From assembly GCA_910577955.1 (NCBI GenBank), contig CAJTNC010000005.1:92326-156325 (forward strand): 64,000 nucleotides of DNA. Reading direction: 5' to 3'. Source of the stretch: an uncultured Lachnospiraceae bacterium (GTDB lineage Bacteria; Bacillota; Clostridia; Lachnospirales; Lachnospiraceae). The position numbers and the translations under genes are program-made. Position 1 is the stretch's first letter. Every line of letters begins with the position of its first letter. This document shows, piece by piece, positions 53,482 through 60,879 of the stretch. The notes under the pieces are model-generated. The model had not been told where the DNA came from. It made no database searches and was given only the letters and a program-made list of their open reading frames with translations.

Positions 53482-54897
53482 ATGAAAAAAAGATATGTTT
53501 CTCTGAATCTTACTATCATGAAAATATTTATTTCTATCGTTTTGATATCCACGGTCGTCGCCATGGTGCTCTTTTCGCTGAATCTTTTAGCTCTCGGAAC
53601 GATCATGAGCGATAGAGGACATAATTTTTCAAATCATCCCCAAAGAATTTTGGCCGATATCAGCGCTCATTTTTCCGTCACAGAATCGGAAGCCGAAAAA
53701 ACGATATCCTGCGCTCTTACAGATGAAAGCATTCTTCCGGAAGATTACTGGTGTATTCTTCTGGATGAAAAGGGGGATATCATCTGGTCTTTGCACAAAC
53801 CGACGGACATCCCCGACCACTACTCCATCAACGATATCGCCGTCCTCACCAGATGGTTTTTAGCCGATTATCCCGTATATGTCAGAACCGAGGACTACGG
53901 TCTCTTTATTCTTGGCATCCCCAAAAACTCCGTGGGGAAATATTCCATGGAATTTACAATGGATTGGTTCCGCACGCTGCCCTTCCGCATTTTCCGCGCA
54001 TTTATCTTAAATTTTGCTGTGGCCGCGCTTCTCTCTTTTTTCTTCGGTTTTTTTCTTTATAAAAAAATGAAATTGTTGACAGAAGGACTTACCGCCCTGA
54101 AAAAGGAAGAGATTGTCGCTCTGCCCGCCAAAGGCATTTTTAAGGAGCCTTTTTCCAATATCAATCAGACATCCCGCACTCTCGCCAGAAAAAACGCACA
54201 ACTCGCTGCCCGCGATAAAGCCCGCGCAAGCTGGATTGCCGGCATCTCCCATGACATCCGCACACCGCTTTCCATGGTGGTCGGCTATGGCGGACAACTT
54301 GCTGAAAGCGCGGATCTCTCCGATGAGAACAAGAAATGTGCCTCCATCATCACCGCGCAAGGTTTAAAAATCAAAAAGTTAATTGAAGATTTAAATTTGA
54401 TATCTTCGTTGGAATACGACATGCAGCCTTCCCACAAAACTCCCCTGCAAATTTCCGTTTTGCTGCGAAGCGTTGTTGGTGAAATATTAAATTCTAATTT
54501 AATAAATTTGGATTTTGATTCAAAAACAGCAGAGAAACAGCCTGTGTATGATATCTCCGTATCGCTCCACTGCGGGCAGGCGATGATTTCCGGCGACGAA
54601 TCCCTTCTTTCCAGAGCCTTTTATAACCTGCTGCAAAACAGCATCATACACAATGAAAACGGCTGCCTCATCACCGTTTCCGGCACCGTGCAGGGTGCGT
54701 CCGTTTTACTTGTGATCGCAGATAACGGGCAGGGCGTCCCGGAAAAGGTACTGAAAAATCTGAACACCCTGCCGAATACCACCCACGGTTTCGGCCTGCC
54801 TATGGCCTGCAAGATCATCCGCGCCCACGGCGGAACTTTCCGCGCGGAAAATAGAGACGGCTTTGTGGTGACAATAGAACTGCCGCTCACTTCCTAA
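53482..54897 (+). CDS. Sensor histidine kinase of the peptide-exporter locus
   Basis: 471 residues. Two membrane helices bracket an extracellular loop of about 140 residues. HisKA has GISHDIRTPLSMVVGYG, and the ATPase part has LLQNSIIHNENG and ADNGQGVP. The extracellular part and the neighbouring exporter resemble SpaK/NisK-like kinases that sense lantibiotics, but the ligand is unknown. Confidence 0.9.
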   Translation: MKKRYVSLNLTIMKIFISIVLISTVVAMVLFSLNLLALGTIMSDRGHNFSNHPQRILADISAHFSVTESEAEKTISCALTDESILPEDYWCILLDEKGDIIWSLHKPTDIPDHYSINDIAVLTRWFLADYPVYVRTEDYGLFILGIPKNSVGKYSMEFTMDWFRTLPFRIFRAFILNFAVAALLSFFFGFFLYKKMKLLTEGLTALKKEEIVALPAKGIFKEPFSNINQTSRTLARKNAQLAARDKARASWIAGISHDIRTPLSMVVGYGGQLAESADLSDENKKCASIITAQGLKIKKLIEDLNLISSLEYDMQPSHKTPLQISVLLRSVVGEILNSNLINLDFDSKTAEKQPVYDISVSLHCGQAMISGDESLLSRAFYNLLQNSIIHNENGCLITVSGTVQGASVLLVIADNGQGVPEKVLKNLNTLPNTTHGFGLPMACKIIRAHGGTFRAENRDGFVVTIELPLTS

Positions 54898-54953
54898 GGC
54901 ACACTTACATCAAAAACGGCGCTCCGGGTCCGGCAGCGGGCTGTGATACCTAT

Positions 54954-55406
54954 TTATTCCATCACTTCCGCAAAAAAGCCTTCCAGCCCCTCCACGATCT
55001 CATGGTAGGTTTTCTCAAAGTCCCCTGTGTACCAAGGATCGTCGATATCCCCTCCGCTGCCCGCAAAATCCAACAGCTTGTGGACCTTCTTTTCCGGGTC
55101 GCTTCCGATAATGCGCATCAGATTGCGGATATTATACTGCTCCATAACGACCAGATAATCATAGTAGTCGTAGTCCGCCTTTGTCACCTGTCTCGCGTGA
55201 TGTCCATCACAGGAAATGCCGACGCTGTTCAATTTTCTTTTTGCGGGCGGATATACACCGTTCCCTATTTCCTCCCTGCTTGTTGCCGCCGACGCGATTT
55301 CCAGTTCCCCTGACATGCCGCGGTCAGCCGCCATTTTTTTGCAGATGTACTCAGCCATTGGGCTGCGGCAGATATTGCCGTGGCAGATGAATAGGATTTT
55401 TATCAT
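54954..55406 (-). CDS. Low-molecular-weight protein tyrosine phosphatase
   Basis: 150 residues. The P-loop C8-HGNIC-R14-S and the late acid Asp in DDPWYTGDFEKTY make a complete active site. It dephosphorylates tyrosine or arginine residues. The first ten codons appear to come from the mobile element next door: the 5' end at 55385-55406 has a second, diverged copy at 63913-63934. Confidence 0.93.
   Translation of the reverse strand: MIKILFICHGNICRSPMAEYICKKMAADRGMSGELEIASAATSREEIGNGVYPPAKRKLNSVGISCDGHHARQVTKADYDYYDYLVVMEQYNIRNLMRIIGSDPEKKVHKLLDFAGSGGDIDDPWYTGDFEKTYHEIVEGLEGFFAEVME
55376..55385. repeat. Left attachment-site core TGCCGTGGCA
   Basis: The ten bases coding for part of CHG in the phosphatase P-loop recur at 63904-63913 in the same orientation. 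Between the copies lies the AT-rich 8.5-kb element. This is the expected core of attL, with the phosphatase gene restored by element DNA. Confidence 0.7.
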
Positions 55407-55525
55407 AGTTTTTCAAACTCCTTCATTTGTCCCGAAATGCCCTGTTTTGCAAGGGATTCCAAGTGTTTTATGCCTTGCTCTTAAATAAGCGATTATTGCA
55501 AATCAGAGCATATCTTAGCAAGTTA

Positions 55526-55578
55526 TTACTACCTGTTAGTAGTAAAATTAGTAGTAAAAAGGAAATTCTTACTACTAA
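55526..55578. repeat. TTAGTAGTAA direct and inverted repeats near attL
   Basis: The sequence TTAGTAGTAA occurs at 55536-55545 and 55548-55557; its complement TTACTACTAA lies at 55569-55578 and a partial TTACTAC at 55526-55532. They sit about 145 bases inside the left end. Such arrays are typical of arm-type sites for integrase or excisionase binding. Confidence 0.55.
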
Positions 55579-56801
55579 GGATTTTGAGTATCACTTTCTG
55601 TCATTTCAAATATCTTTTCTATTACACCCTTATCGTGCCTATTAGTTATTTTTTCCTGTGGTCCCTGATATTCTAATATAGAATCCTCTGTAACCCAAAC
55701 TCCCGGAATCGTATAATTTTGCATTCTCGGATTTTGCGTTACTCTTAATATCCGAGCAGCAGTTTCATACTTCTTCATACAACACTTTTTATACTTAATT
55801 CCACTTCCACAAACGCAGACATCATTTCTCCCTAATTTACCTTTTATATCTTTAACATATGTAGACATATATTCATAAGAATGTGCATTCATATCTTTAT
55901 CTTCATCATATAAAAAGACTTCCCTTTTTATTATCCTGTCCTGAATGCTTCCATCGCTATATTTCATTATACATTTTATTGGACTATATGATTCAATAGG
56001 CACGCTCTTAACTCGCTCTAATTCACTTTCACTTTTTCCAACACATTTCACGTAAGAATTTTGAAATATCACATTATTTATTTCGTCAACGCTATCATCA
56101 TTTAATACAGAAAACATATTTTCTTCAATATAAGAAGGAATTCTTCCGTTATAAAAAACAATATAAAACTTTAATGTTAATGGTATCAAGATCATTGTTT
56201 CTTTCATACCTATTTGTCGATTTGAAGCATTTGAAAATCTGTTTTTATACATCAATGCTACAGTAGAAACATATTGATCGCTCAACAAGAACCGTTCTTT
56301 TTCATCAACAATTATTCCGCACTTATAATAATTGCAAATGGTATCCTTCAAACCACGAATATAATTAACATCCATTATATTCAAAAGCATCCTTTCAACT
56401 TTCGTATTTTTAGGTTCTTCGGCATCCATTGAATATTCCTTTAACAATGCGCCGCTACGAAAATAAAAAAGGAGTACATATGGAATAATACTTTTAATTG
56501 TTTGCATAAGTCCAATTATGCTTTGCTTATTTTCATAATTGTTTTCTATTTCATAAATTAGCCCATCAATTAACGGAAATGCTTTTGATTCGAATTTTGC
56601 AAATATATTTTCAACAGTATTTGTTTTAATTCTTGGATGTTCATATACAAATTTTTGTGACATCGTATTATCAATACATTTTTTAGATATTAATTCCTTC
56701 TCAATAAATAACTCAAATATCTTATTTTTCTCATCACTAAAATGCTTTAACACACCTTGAGAAACATAATGTTGATTTTTTGTAATATTCAGTTTATTCA
56801 C
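55575..56801 (-). CDS. DUF4238-like protein with C-terminal SEC-C zinc motif
   Basis: 408 residues. The N-terminus (TKNQHYVSQGVLKHFSD) matches the DUF4238 family start. Near the C-terminus GRNDVCVCGSGIKYKKCC is a SEC-C zinc-binding motif like those at the end of SecA. The middle has two hydrophobic helices but no signal peptide. It begins with GTG at 56801. AT-rich, at the left end of the integrative element. A defence or nuclease-type function is possible, but no catalytic residues are recognised. Confidence 0.75.
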   Translation of the reverse strand: MNKLNITKNQHYVSQGVLKHFSDEKNKIFELFIEKELISKKCIDNTMSQKFVYEHPRIKTNTVENIFAKFESKAFPLIDGLIYEIENNYENKQSIIGLMQTIKSIIPYVLLFYFRSGALLKEYSMDAEEPKNTKVERMLLNIMDVNYIRGLKDTICNYYKCGIIVDEKERFLLSDQYVSTVALMYKNRFSNASNRQIGMKETMILIPLTLKFYIVFYNGRIPSYIEENMFSVLNDDSVDEINNVIFQNSYVKCVGKSESELERVKSVPIESYSPIKCIMKYSDGSIQDRIIKREVFLYDEDKDMNAHSYEYMSTYVKDIKGKLGRNDVCVCGSGIKYKKCCMKKYETAARILRVTQNPRMQNYTIPGVWVTEDSILEYQGPQEKITNRHDKGVIEKIFEMTESDTQNP

Positions 56802-56900
56802 CCCATTTTATATTATACACAGTAATATTGAATCTTGAAATGCACAGTCCAACTCAATAGGTCCAATCAATATGTTATCTTGAAATACAATTATTATAAT

Positions 56901-56922
56901 AACCCGCTCCAAAAAGCGGGTT
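56901..56922 (-). terminator. Terminator behind the tRNA-like gene
   Basis: AACCCGCT pairs with AGCGGGTT around six bases. It lies eight bases beyond the tRNA-like 3' end on the minus strand and is followed by an AT-rich stretch, as usual for tRNA genes. Confidence 0.7.
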
Positions 56923-56930
56923 ATACAAAT

Positions 56931-57021
56931 GAGCGTGTTGGGATTCGAACCCAAAGGTACTCCATCCTATTTTCAACACATTCATATTGTCATATTAGCC
57001 ACACACCATCGAGTCACGCTC
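56931..57021 (-). tRNA. tRNA-like gene or degenerate tRNA, about 91 nt
   Basis: A perfect seven-pair acceptor stem GAGCGTG/CACGCTC closes the element. A perfect T arm (TTGGG, loop TTCGAAT, CCCAA) lies next to its 3' side. The length of 91 bases fits a class II tRNA. The D arm and anticodon arm do not fold well, position 8 is A, and no CCA is encoded. The anticodon cannot be read safely. It could be a mobile-element tRNA with unusual folding, or a decayed gene. Confidence 0.5.
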
Positions 57022-57295
57022 AGGAATACCAATACTCACCATGAATGCTGCACATACTATTGTCATTTTTCTTGCTCCTTTCCATCTCGCAGATAATTTC
57101 TTACTACAACCATTATTCTGTTTTTTGCTTGTTCCCTTTTCGCACTTTTGTTTTAGACTTCCATGCACATCAGAACCATATTTTACGGAAAGTGACACCG
57201 TAACTGCTGTTGCCAATACTCCAACCACAATGCTCCATATAGGCAAAACACTACAAACATATTATATCACCATGTATCCAATCTTACAACAAAAA

Positions 57296-57319
57296 ACGCC
57301 CCAGCCTTAGCCAGAGCGT
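57296..57319 (-). terminator. Terminator behind the integrase fragment
   Basis: ACGCTCTGGC and GCTGGGGCGT pair with a short TAAG loop on the minus strand, using some G-T pairs, and TTTTTT follows. It ends the integrase remnant. Confidence 0.75.
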
Positions 57320-57334
57320 CATCCATTTTCTAAA

Positions 57335-57727
57335 TCAAACCACCTTAAATATTTTCTGTGATACCGCCTTTGCCTCGTTTTTCTTTTCAACCTCATCCTG
57401 CGCCTTTCTGAATTCCTCCATCCGTCTCAATTCTTCCTCGGCATCATCAAATCCGATATGCGTATACACATTCATGGTCACGCTGATATCCGAATGTCCC
57501 ATGAGATACTGTAAAGTCTTAGGATTCATTCCCGCTTTTGCCATATTGGAGCAATAAGTATGCCTGCATACATGCGGAGTGATGTTCGGCATCTGCACCC
57601 GGTAAATATCATTGTACCTGCCGACCAGATGGTTGAATCGGTGCTGCCAGTGCATCGCCACTAACGGGTTGCCGTCATCATCGTAGAAAAGGAATCCCGT
57701 ATAGCCGTCAATCACTTTTTCTGTCTT
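57335..57727 (-). pseudogene. Truncated tyrosine integrase (C-terminal part)
   Basis: About 126 residues of a tyrosine recombinase. The catalytic HVCRHTYCSNM (His-x-x-Arg), LMGHSDISVT (His) and YTHIGFDDA (Tyr nucleophile) remain. The SAM-like N-terminal half and the first catalytic Arg are missing. The break coincides with the IS66-type end at 57735, so insertion or deletion removed the rest. It resembles integrases of Tn916/Tn1549-like elements. The element can therefore not excise with its own integrase. Confidence 0.8.
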
Positions 57728-57734
57728 CTATTGC

Positions 57735-57770
57735 GTAACAGAAAAGCAGAGAACCGACCACTAATGAAAG
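57735..57770. repeat. IS66-type end sequence, copy 1
   Basis: The GTAACAG-starting sequence is repeated with a few changes at 59776-59813 in the same orientation. GTAA is the usual terminal sequence of IS66 elements. The two copies enclose the MBL/membrane gene pair. Confidence 0.65.
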
Positions 57771-57792
57771 TTACTGTTTCATTAGTGATCGG
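57754..57792 (-). terminator. Terminator-like hairpin behind the MBL/membrane operon
   Basis: A 16-bp stem with one mismatch (CCGACCACTAATGAAA and complement) around a seven-base loop. On the minus strand a T-rich stretch follows. It lies 36 bases after the stop of the membrane gene and probably ends the operon; half of it is IS66-end sequence. Confidence 0.65.
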
Positions 57793-57827
57793 TTGTATGA
57801 AACTCCACTGAATATGATTAAAAAATA

Positions 57828-58556
57828 TCAATTAAGCCTTTCGCAAACTTCTGCCAAAGTTTTGGCATAATCAAAGGCTCGTCGTTTTACTGTCTTTTTA
57901 CTTACGAATATACACATTATAGCAATTCCAATAATCATTAGCAAAAAAGCAATATATTCCGGATATGGTTTTAAAAAAATATTTCTAACATTAAAGGAAT
58001 CAATTATAATTATTTCTCGTATTGCAATTAAAAGATAAATTATAATTGAAATCCATTTGCATCCGTATAAATTTCTCCAATAATTATATTCTTTTAATTC
58101 TTGATAAACTCGTGGCTCAACATCTCGGTTTGAGTTTGCATATTTTCTAAGATACGTCATTGATGATGAATACATAATATCACTTTCTTGATCTTCTTCA
58201 TCAGGATTTAAAGGCAAGTGAATATCACTTATTTTTTCGTTCAAGACTTTATGATATCTGGTTTTTGTGATATTATCTATTGTGCAATCAGAATACCTCA
58301 ATATAATTGTTGTTGGTTTTCCCCCTAACTCATCATACATTTTAGTTTCATAACGCTTACCGCATTCTCTGGCAATTTTAGAAGCTAAAGCTATAAATAT
58401 CAATAAAACAAAAGCATATAAAGAAATATCTAAAAAGTCTTTATAAATAAATCCTTTAAATACGCCTAAAACAATTATCGGGAACATAGCTGTTAAAACA
58501 GGCATTACTCTTGCATGAAAAACAAAATCATCAAAGAATTTTATTAACTTATCCAT
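57828..58556 (-). CDS. Four-helix membrane protein, putative effector
   Basis: 242 residues from the ATG at 58556. Two helices near residues 15-60 (VMPVLTAMFPIIVLGVF, ISLYAFVLLIFIAL), a cytosolic middle of about 110 residues, and two helices near 170-220 (WISIIIYLLIAIREIIII, YIAFLLMIIGIAIMCIF). The ATG lies inside the 3' end of the MBL gene (eight-base overlap), so the two are coupled. The 2TM-soluble-2TM plan resembles the membrane effectors of bacterial abortive infection systems such as S-4TM types. No family is assigned with certainty. Confidence 0.7.
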   Translation of the reverse strand: MDKLIKFFDDFVFHARVMPVLTAMFPIIVLGVFKGFIYKDFLDISLYAFVLLIFIALASKIARECGKRYETKMYDELGGKPTTIILRYSDCTIDNITKTRYHKVLNEKISDIHLPLNPDEEDQESDIMYSSSMTYLRKYANSNRDVEPRVYQELKEYNYWRNLYGCKWISIIIYLLIAIREIIIIDSFNVRNIFLKPYPEYIAFLLMIIGIAIMCIFVSKKTVKRRAFDYAKTLAEVCERLN

Positions 58557-59652
58557 TATTCTCCCAATCCTCCACATAACTGTCAAAATTTAATTTTGTA
58601 ATAGAAGTCCAACCTTCTCTCTCAGGCATATTTCTATGGTGATGAATGATTTTTCCGTTATTTTTATAAACTTTTACACCCCTTCTAACAAAAGCATTTA
58701 CGACCATTTGTAACGGGTGATCTGAATTCTTTCCTGCGGATACAAAAGCTGTCTTTCCTGTTGTAGTTTCTTCATCAACAATTTCTCCTACCATGCGATT
58801 AAGTATAGATGGGCTAATATTACGTCTTCCGCCATGATGTGGTATTTGAAGAAACATAACATTATCAATAATAGGAGATTCTATGTCTTCTGAATATGTA
58901 ATTGCTAAATCCAATCCTCTAATTCCGACATCTCCTGTTAACAAAAAACTTTCCTCTTCCATATTCCCTAAAATTACAATACTCATTTCATTTTCAGGTG
59001 TAGTTTCTACGCCTTCCCGTAACTTTTCTTCGTTCCAACTTTCAAACAAATTTTTGATATAATTACCAATTTTTTTGAAAACATCTTTAACAAATGAAGC
59101 ATTTTCCACCGCTACTAATGGTGTTTTATCTGATTCTACCAACAAATCTAAATAGAAATCTTTTGTTGGTGACATAACGATTAATTTATCTTCAATTATT
59201 TTGCCTTGAAAAGTTTCAATTATTTTTATCCCCTTTTCATTTGCTATATCTTCTAATTCCGATACATATCTATATTTTTCTTTCAGCCTACGTTGTAAAC
59301 TATCTTTAGTAATCCTTCCATCGGAAACTTTGTCAAAAACATCATCTACATATAGCCATGGTCTATTCATATATAAAGTGTTAACTTTAAAATTATTTAA
59401 AATAATTTTCAAACCTGAAGCGTGATCCAAATCGGAATGAGAACATATTACAAAATCTATAACTTTATTAGTTTCGTTTTTATCAAAATAGTATTGATTT
59501 AAATGCTCTTGTAATTTTTCGCCATATGCCTGTATACCCCCATCATACACTCCTATTTTATAATTTCCATTTTCATCCTTCCAACGAAATGCAATAGCAT
59601 CTGAATCCTTACTCTCTTCATCAATCCCTATAAAATCAATTTCGTATGCCAT
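58549..59652 (-). CDS. Metallo-beta-lactamase-fold hydrolase
   Basis: 367 residues. The metal motif SHSDLDHASG (HxDxDH) and later LLTGDVG and IPHHGGRRN match the ComEC/Rec2-like MBL branch. Residues about 155-240 form an insertion. There is no signal peptide, so it acts in the cytosol. It could hydrolyse a nucleotide signal or nucleic acid. GGGAGG stands before the ATG at 59652. First gene of a two-gene operon with the membrane protein, under a perfect CIRCE operator. Confidence 0.82.
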   Translation of the reverse strand: MAYEIDFIGIDEESKDSDAIAFRWKDENGNYKIGVYDGGIQAYGEKLQEHLNQYYFDKNETNKVIDFVICSHSDLDHASGLKIILNNFKVNTLYMNRPWLYVDDVFDKVSDGRITKDSLQRRLKEKYRYVSELEDIANEKGIKIIETFQGKIIEDKLIVMSPTKDFYLDLLVESDKTPLVAVENASFVKDVFKKIGNYIKNLFESWNEEKLREGVETTPENEMSIVILGNMEEESFLLTGDVGIRGLDLAITYSEDIESPIIDNVMFLQIPHHGGRRNISPSILNRMVGEIVDEETTTGKTAFVSAGKNSDHPLQMVVNAFVRRGVKVYKNNGKIIHHHRNMPEREGWTSITKLNFDSYVEDWENNG

Positions 59653-59671
59653 AAAATACCTCCCACAATTA

Positions 59672-59698
59672 TTAGCACTCAATTCGATTGAGTGCTAA
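59672..59698. promoter_or_regulatory. Perfect CIRCE operator (HrcA site)
   Basis: TTAGCACTC at 59672-59680, nine bases, then GAGTGCTAA at 59690-59698. This matches the full CIRCE consensus TTAGCACTC-N9-GAGTGCTAA without mismatch. It overlaps the predicted transcription start and lies 20 bases upstream of the MBL ATG, the usual place for HrcA repression. CIRCE normally controls groESL and dnaK; none of these genes is nearby. Confidence 0.93.
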
Positions 59699-59699
59699 T

Positions 59700-59728
59700 A
59701 ATATAGCATATACTATTTTGCTTGTCAA
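59700..59728 (-). promoter_or_regulatory. Consensus promoter of the MBL/membrane operon
   Basis: On the minus strand TTGACA (59728-59723) and TATATT (59705-59700) have a spacing of exactly 17 bases. It directs transcription into the CIRCE site and the MBL gene. Confidence 0.88.
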
Positions 59729-59775
59729 TATAAGGCATTTAATTATATTGAGGAAATGCTAACAAGGAAAAATAT

Positions 59776-59813
59776 GTAACAGAAAAAGCAGGGAACCGAC
59801 CACTAATGAAAGT
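59776..59813. repeat. IS66-type end sequence, copy 2
   Basis: Same sequence and orientation as at 57735-57770, starting GTAAC. It should be the true right end of the IS66 derivative, whose other end is at 60781. No matching eight-base target duplication was found. Confidence 0.6.
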
Positions 59814-59904
59814 GATATGTTCTCTGCTCTTGTTTGCACCCTGTTTGTCAGCGTTGATGATAAGTTGTTGTGAATACTTCCTTATCAATGTAAAACTAAC
59901 GGTT

Positions 59905-60249
59905 TCAGGATGTTCGAAGAGCCTTTGGCTGTTCGATTTCAAGACCTGACATCGGCCAGCCGAATTGTTGCCATGTGATCGGTTCTACCTCGGAACTGTT
60001 ACGAGGCCAACGGTATTTTCCATGTACGACATCCAGCCTTTTGTATAGAAGAACATACCCATCCGGTTCTCGTAAAAGAACCTTGATGCGGTCACATCTT
60101 TTTCCACAGAAAAGATAAATGGCATTCCTGTCCGGTTCTGTCTGCAGCTGTTTTAGTATGATGGCACACAGACCATCTATTGACTTTCGCATATCAGTAT
60201 AACCGGTCACGATATAAATGTTGCCTGCAATGGAAATGTCACCAAGCAC
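59905..60249 (-). CDS. tnpB: IS66 accessory protein TnpB
   Basis: 114 residues of the IS66 Orf2 family: VTGYTDMRKSIDGLCAII, FCGKRCDRIKVLLREPDGYVLLYKRL and GLEIEQPKA. The start is taken as GTG 60249 with GGGAGG eight bases upstream; it lies just inside the tnpA end. Full length for the family. Its function in transposition is accessory. Confidence 0.88.
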   Translation of the reverse strand: MLGDISIAGNIYIVTGYTDMRKSIDGLCAIILKQLQTEPDRNAIYLFCGKRCDRIKVLLREPDGYVLLYKRLDVVHGKYRWPRNSSEVEPITWQQFGWPMSGLEIEQPKALRTS

Positions 60250-60646
60250 GAGTGGCACCTCCCATACACTGCATGGCACACCGGATCAGATTTTGATCTG
60301 CACCATCAAAAAGACGAAGTGTCACATTTCCGACCACTAATTCAGCGGCAGCGGAAGGAGTAGATGAGGCAGTTATGGGGCGAGTATTTTGCTCTATTAC
60401 GGAACTAGACATATCCTCGCGTACCAGATTTATCTTAACGACATCCTGTACAACTACCGCTCCTTCAGACTTACTTTTGGAATCAGGAAAGGTATAACCG
60501 GCTTTTCGAAGTTTGCTGACCCAGTTATAGAAAGTACCAACATTAATATCCTGTCGTTGGCACCACTGATAATCGGAAAGCCCGCTTTGACGACATTCCA
60601 TGATGAGCCGGATCTGCTCCTCTTTTCTGACAATTCTTTTTTGCAT
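60239..60646 (-). CDS. tnpA: IS66 accessory protein TnpA
   Basis: 135 residues with a helix-turn-helix start (RLIMECRQSGLSDYQWCQRQDINVGTFYNWVSKLRK). This is the small IS66 OrfA-type DNA-binding protein. ATG 60646 follows AAAGGAG. It overlaps tnpB. Confidence 0.85.
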   Translation of the reverse strand: MQKRIVRKEEQIRLIMECRQSGLSDYQWCQRQDINVGTFYNWVSKLRKAGYTFPDSKSKSEGAVVVQDVVKINLVREDMSSSVIEQNTRPITASSTPSAAAELVVGNVTLRLFDGADQNLIRCAMQCMGGATRAW

Positions 60647-60844
60647 AATGATTGGCTCCTTTGGATAGAGTGAAACACTTGCGTCTAGCCCTCCAAATGG
60701 AGTAAAACGCTTGCGTTTCCTACCAATCATTATAAGAAAATCGGTGGATGGATGGAATCCACCCCGAAATTAAGCGCTTACCTTTAATCTGTTTAATACT
60801 TGCATTTCTGAACTCCTTCCTTCTATTATATGGGCATTAAAAAA

Positions 60845-60869
60845 GGACTACGGTATTTTGCCGTAATCC
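60845..60869 (-). terminator. Terminator of the Ltp lipoprotein gene
   Basis: On the minus strand GGATTACGG pairs with CCGTAGTCC around seven bases and TTTTTT follows directly. It ends the small operon that includes the lipoprotein. Confidence 0.9.
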
Positions 60870-60879
60870 CTTTTGTAGT

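Larger units (their letters stand above)
59776..60781 (-). mobile_element. IS66-family derivative with tnpA and tnpB only
   Basis: The left end reads GTAAGCGCTTAATTTCGGGG inward from 60781, a typical IS66 terminal repeat. tnpA and tnpB follow, then the GTAAC end at 59776. The large transposase gene tnpC that should follow tnpB is missing. The element is about 1.0 kb and would depend on a full IS66 elsewhere. Confidence 0.7.

Noticed and set aside
56995..57246. An 83-residue minus-strand frame with a hydrophobic start
   Set aside because: It begins with TTG without a ribosome site and runs into the tRNA-like gene. A small membrane protein is possible but unsupported.
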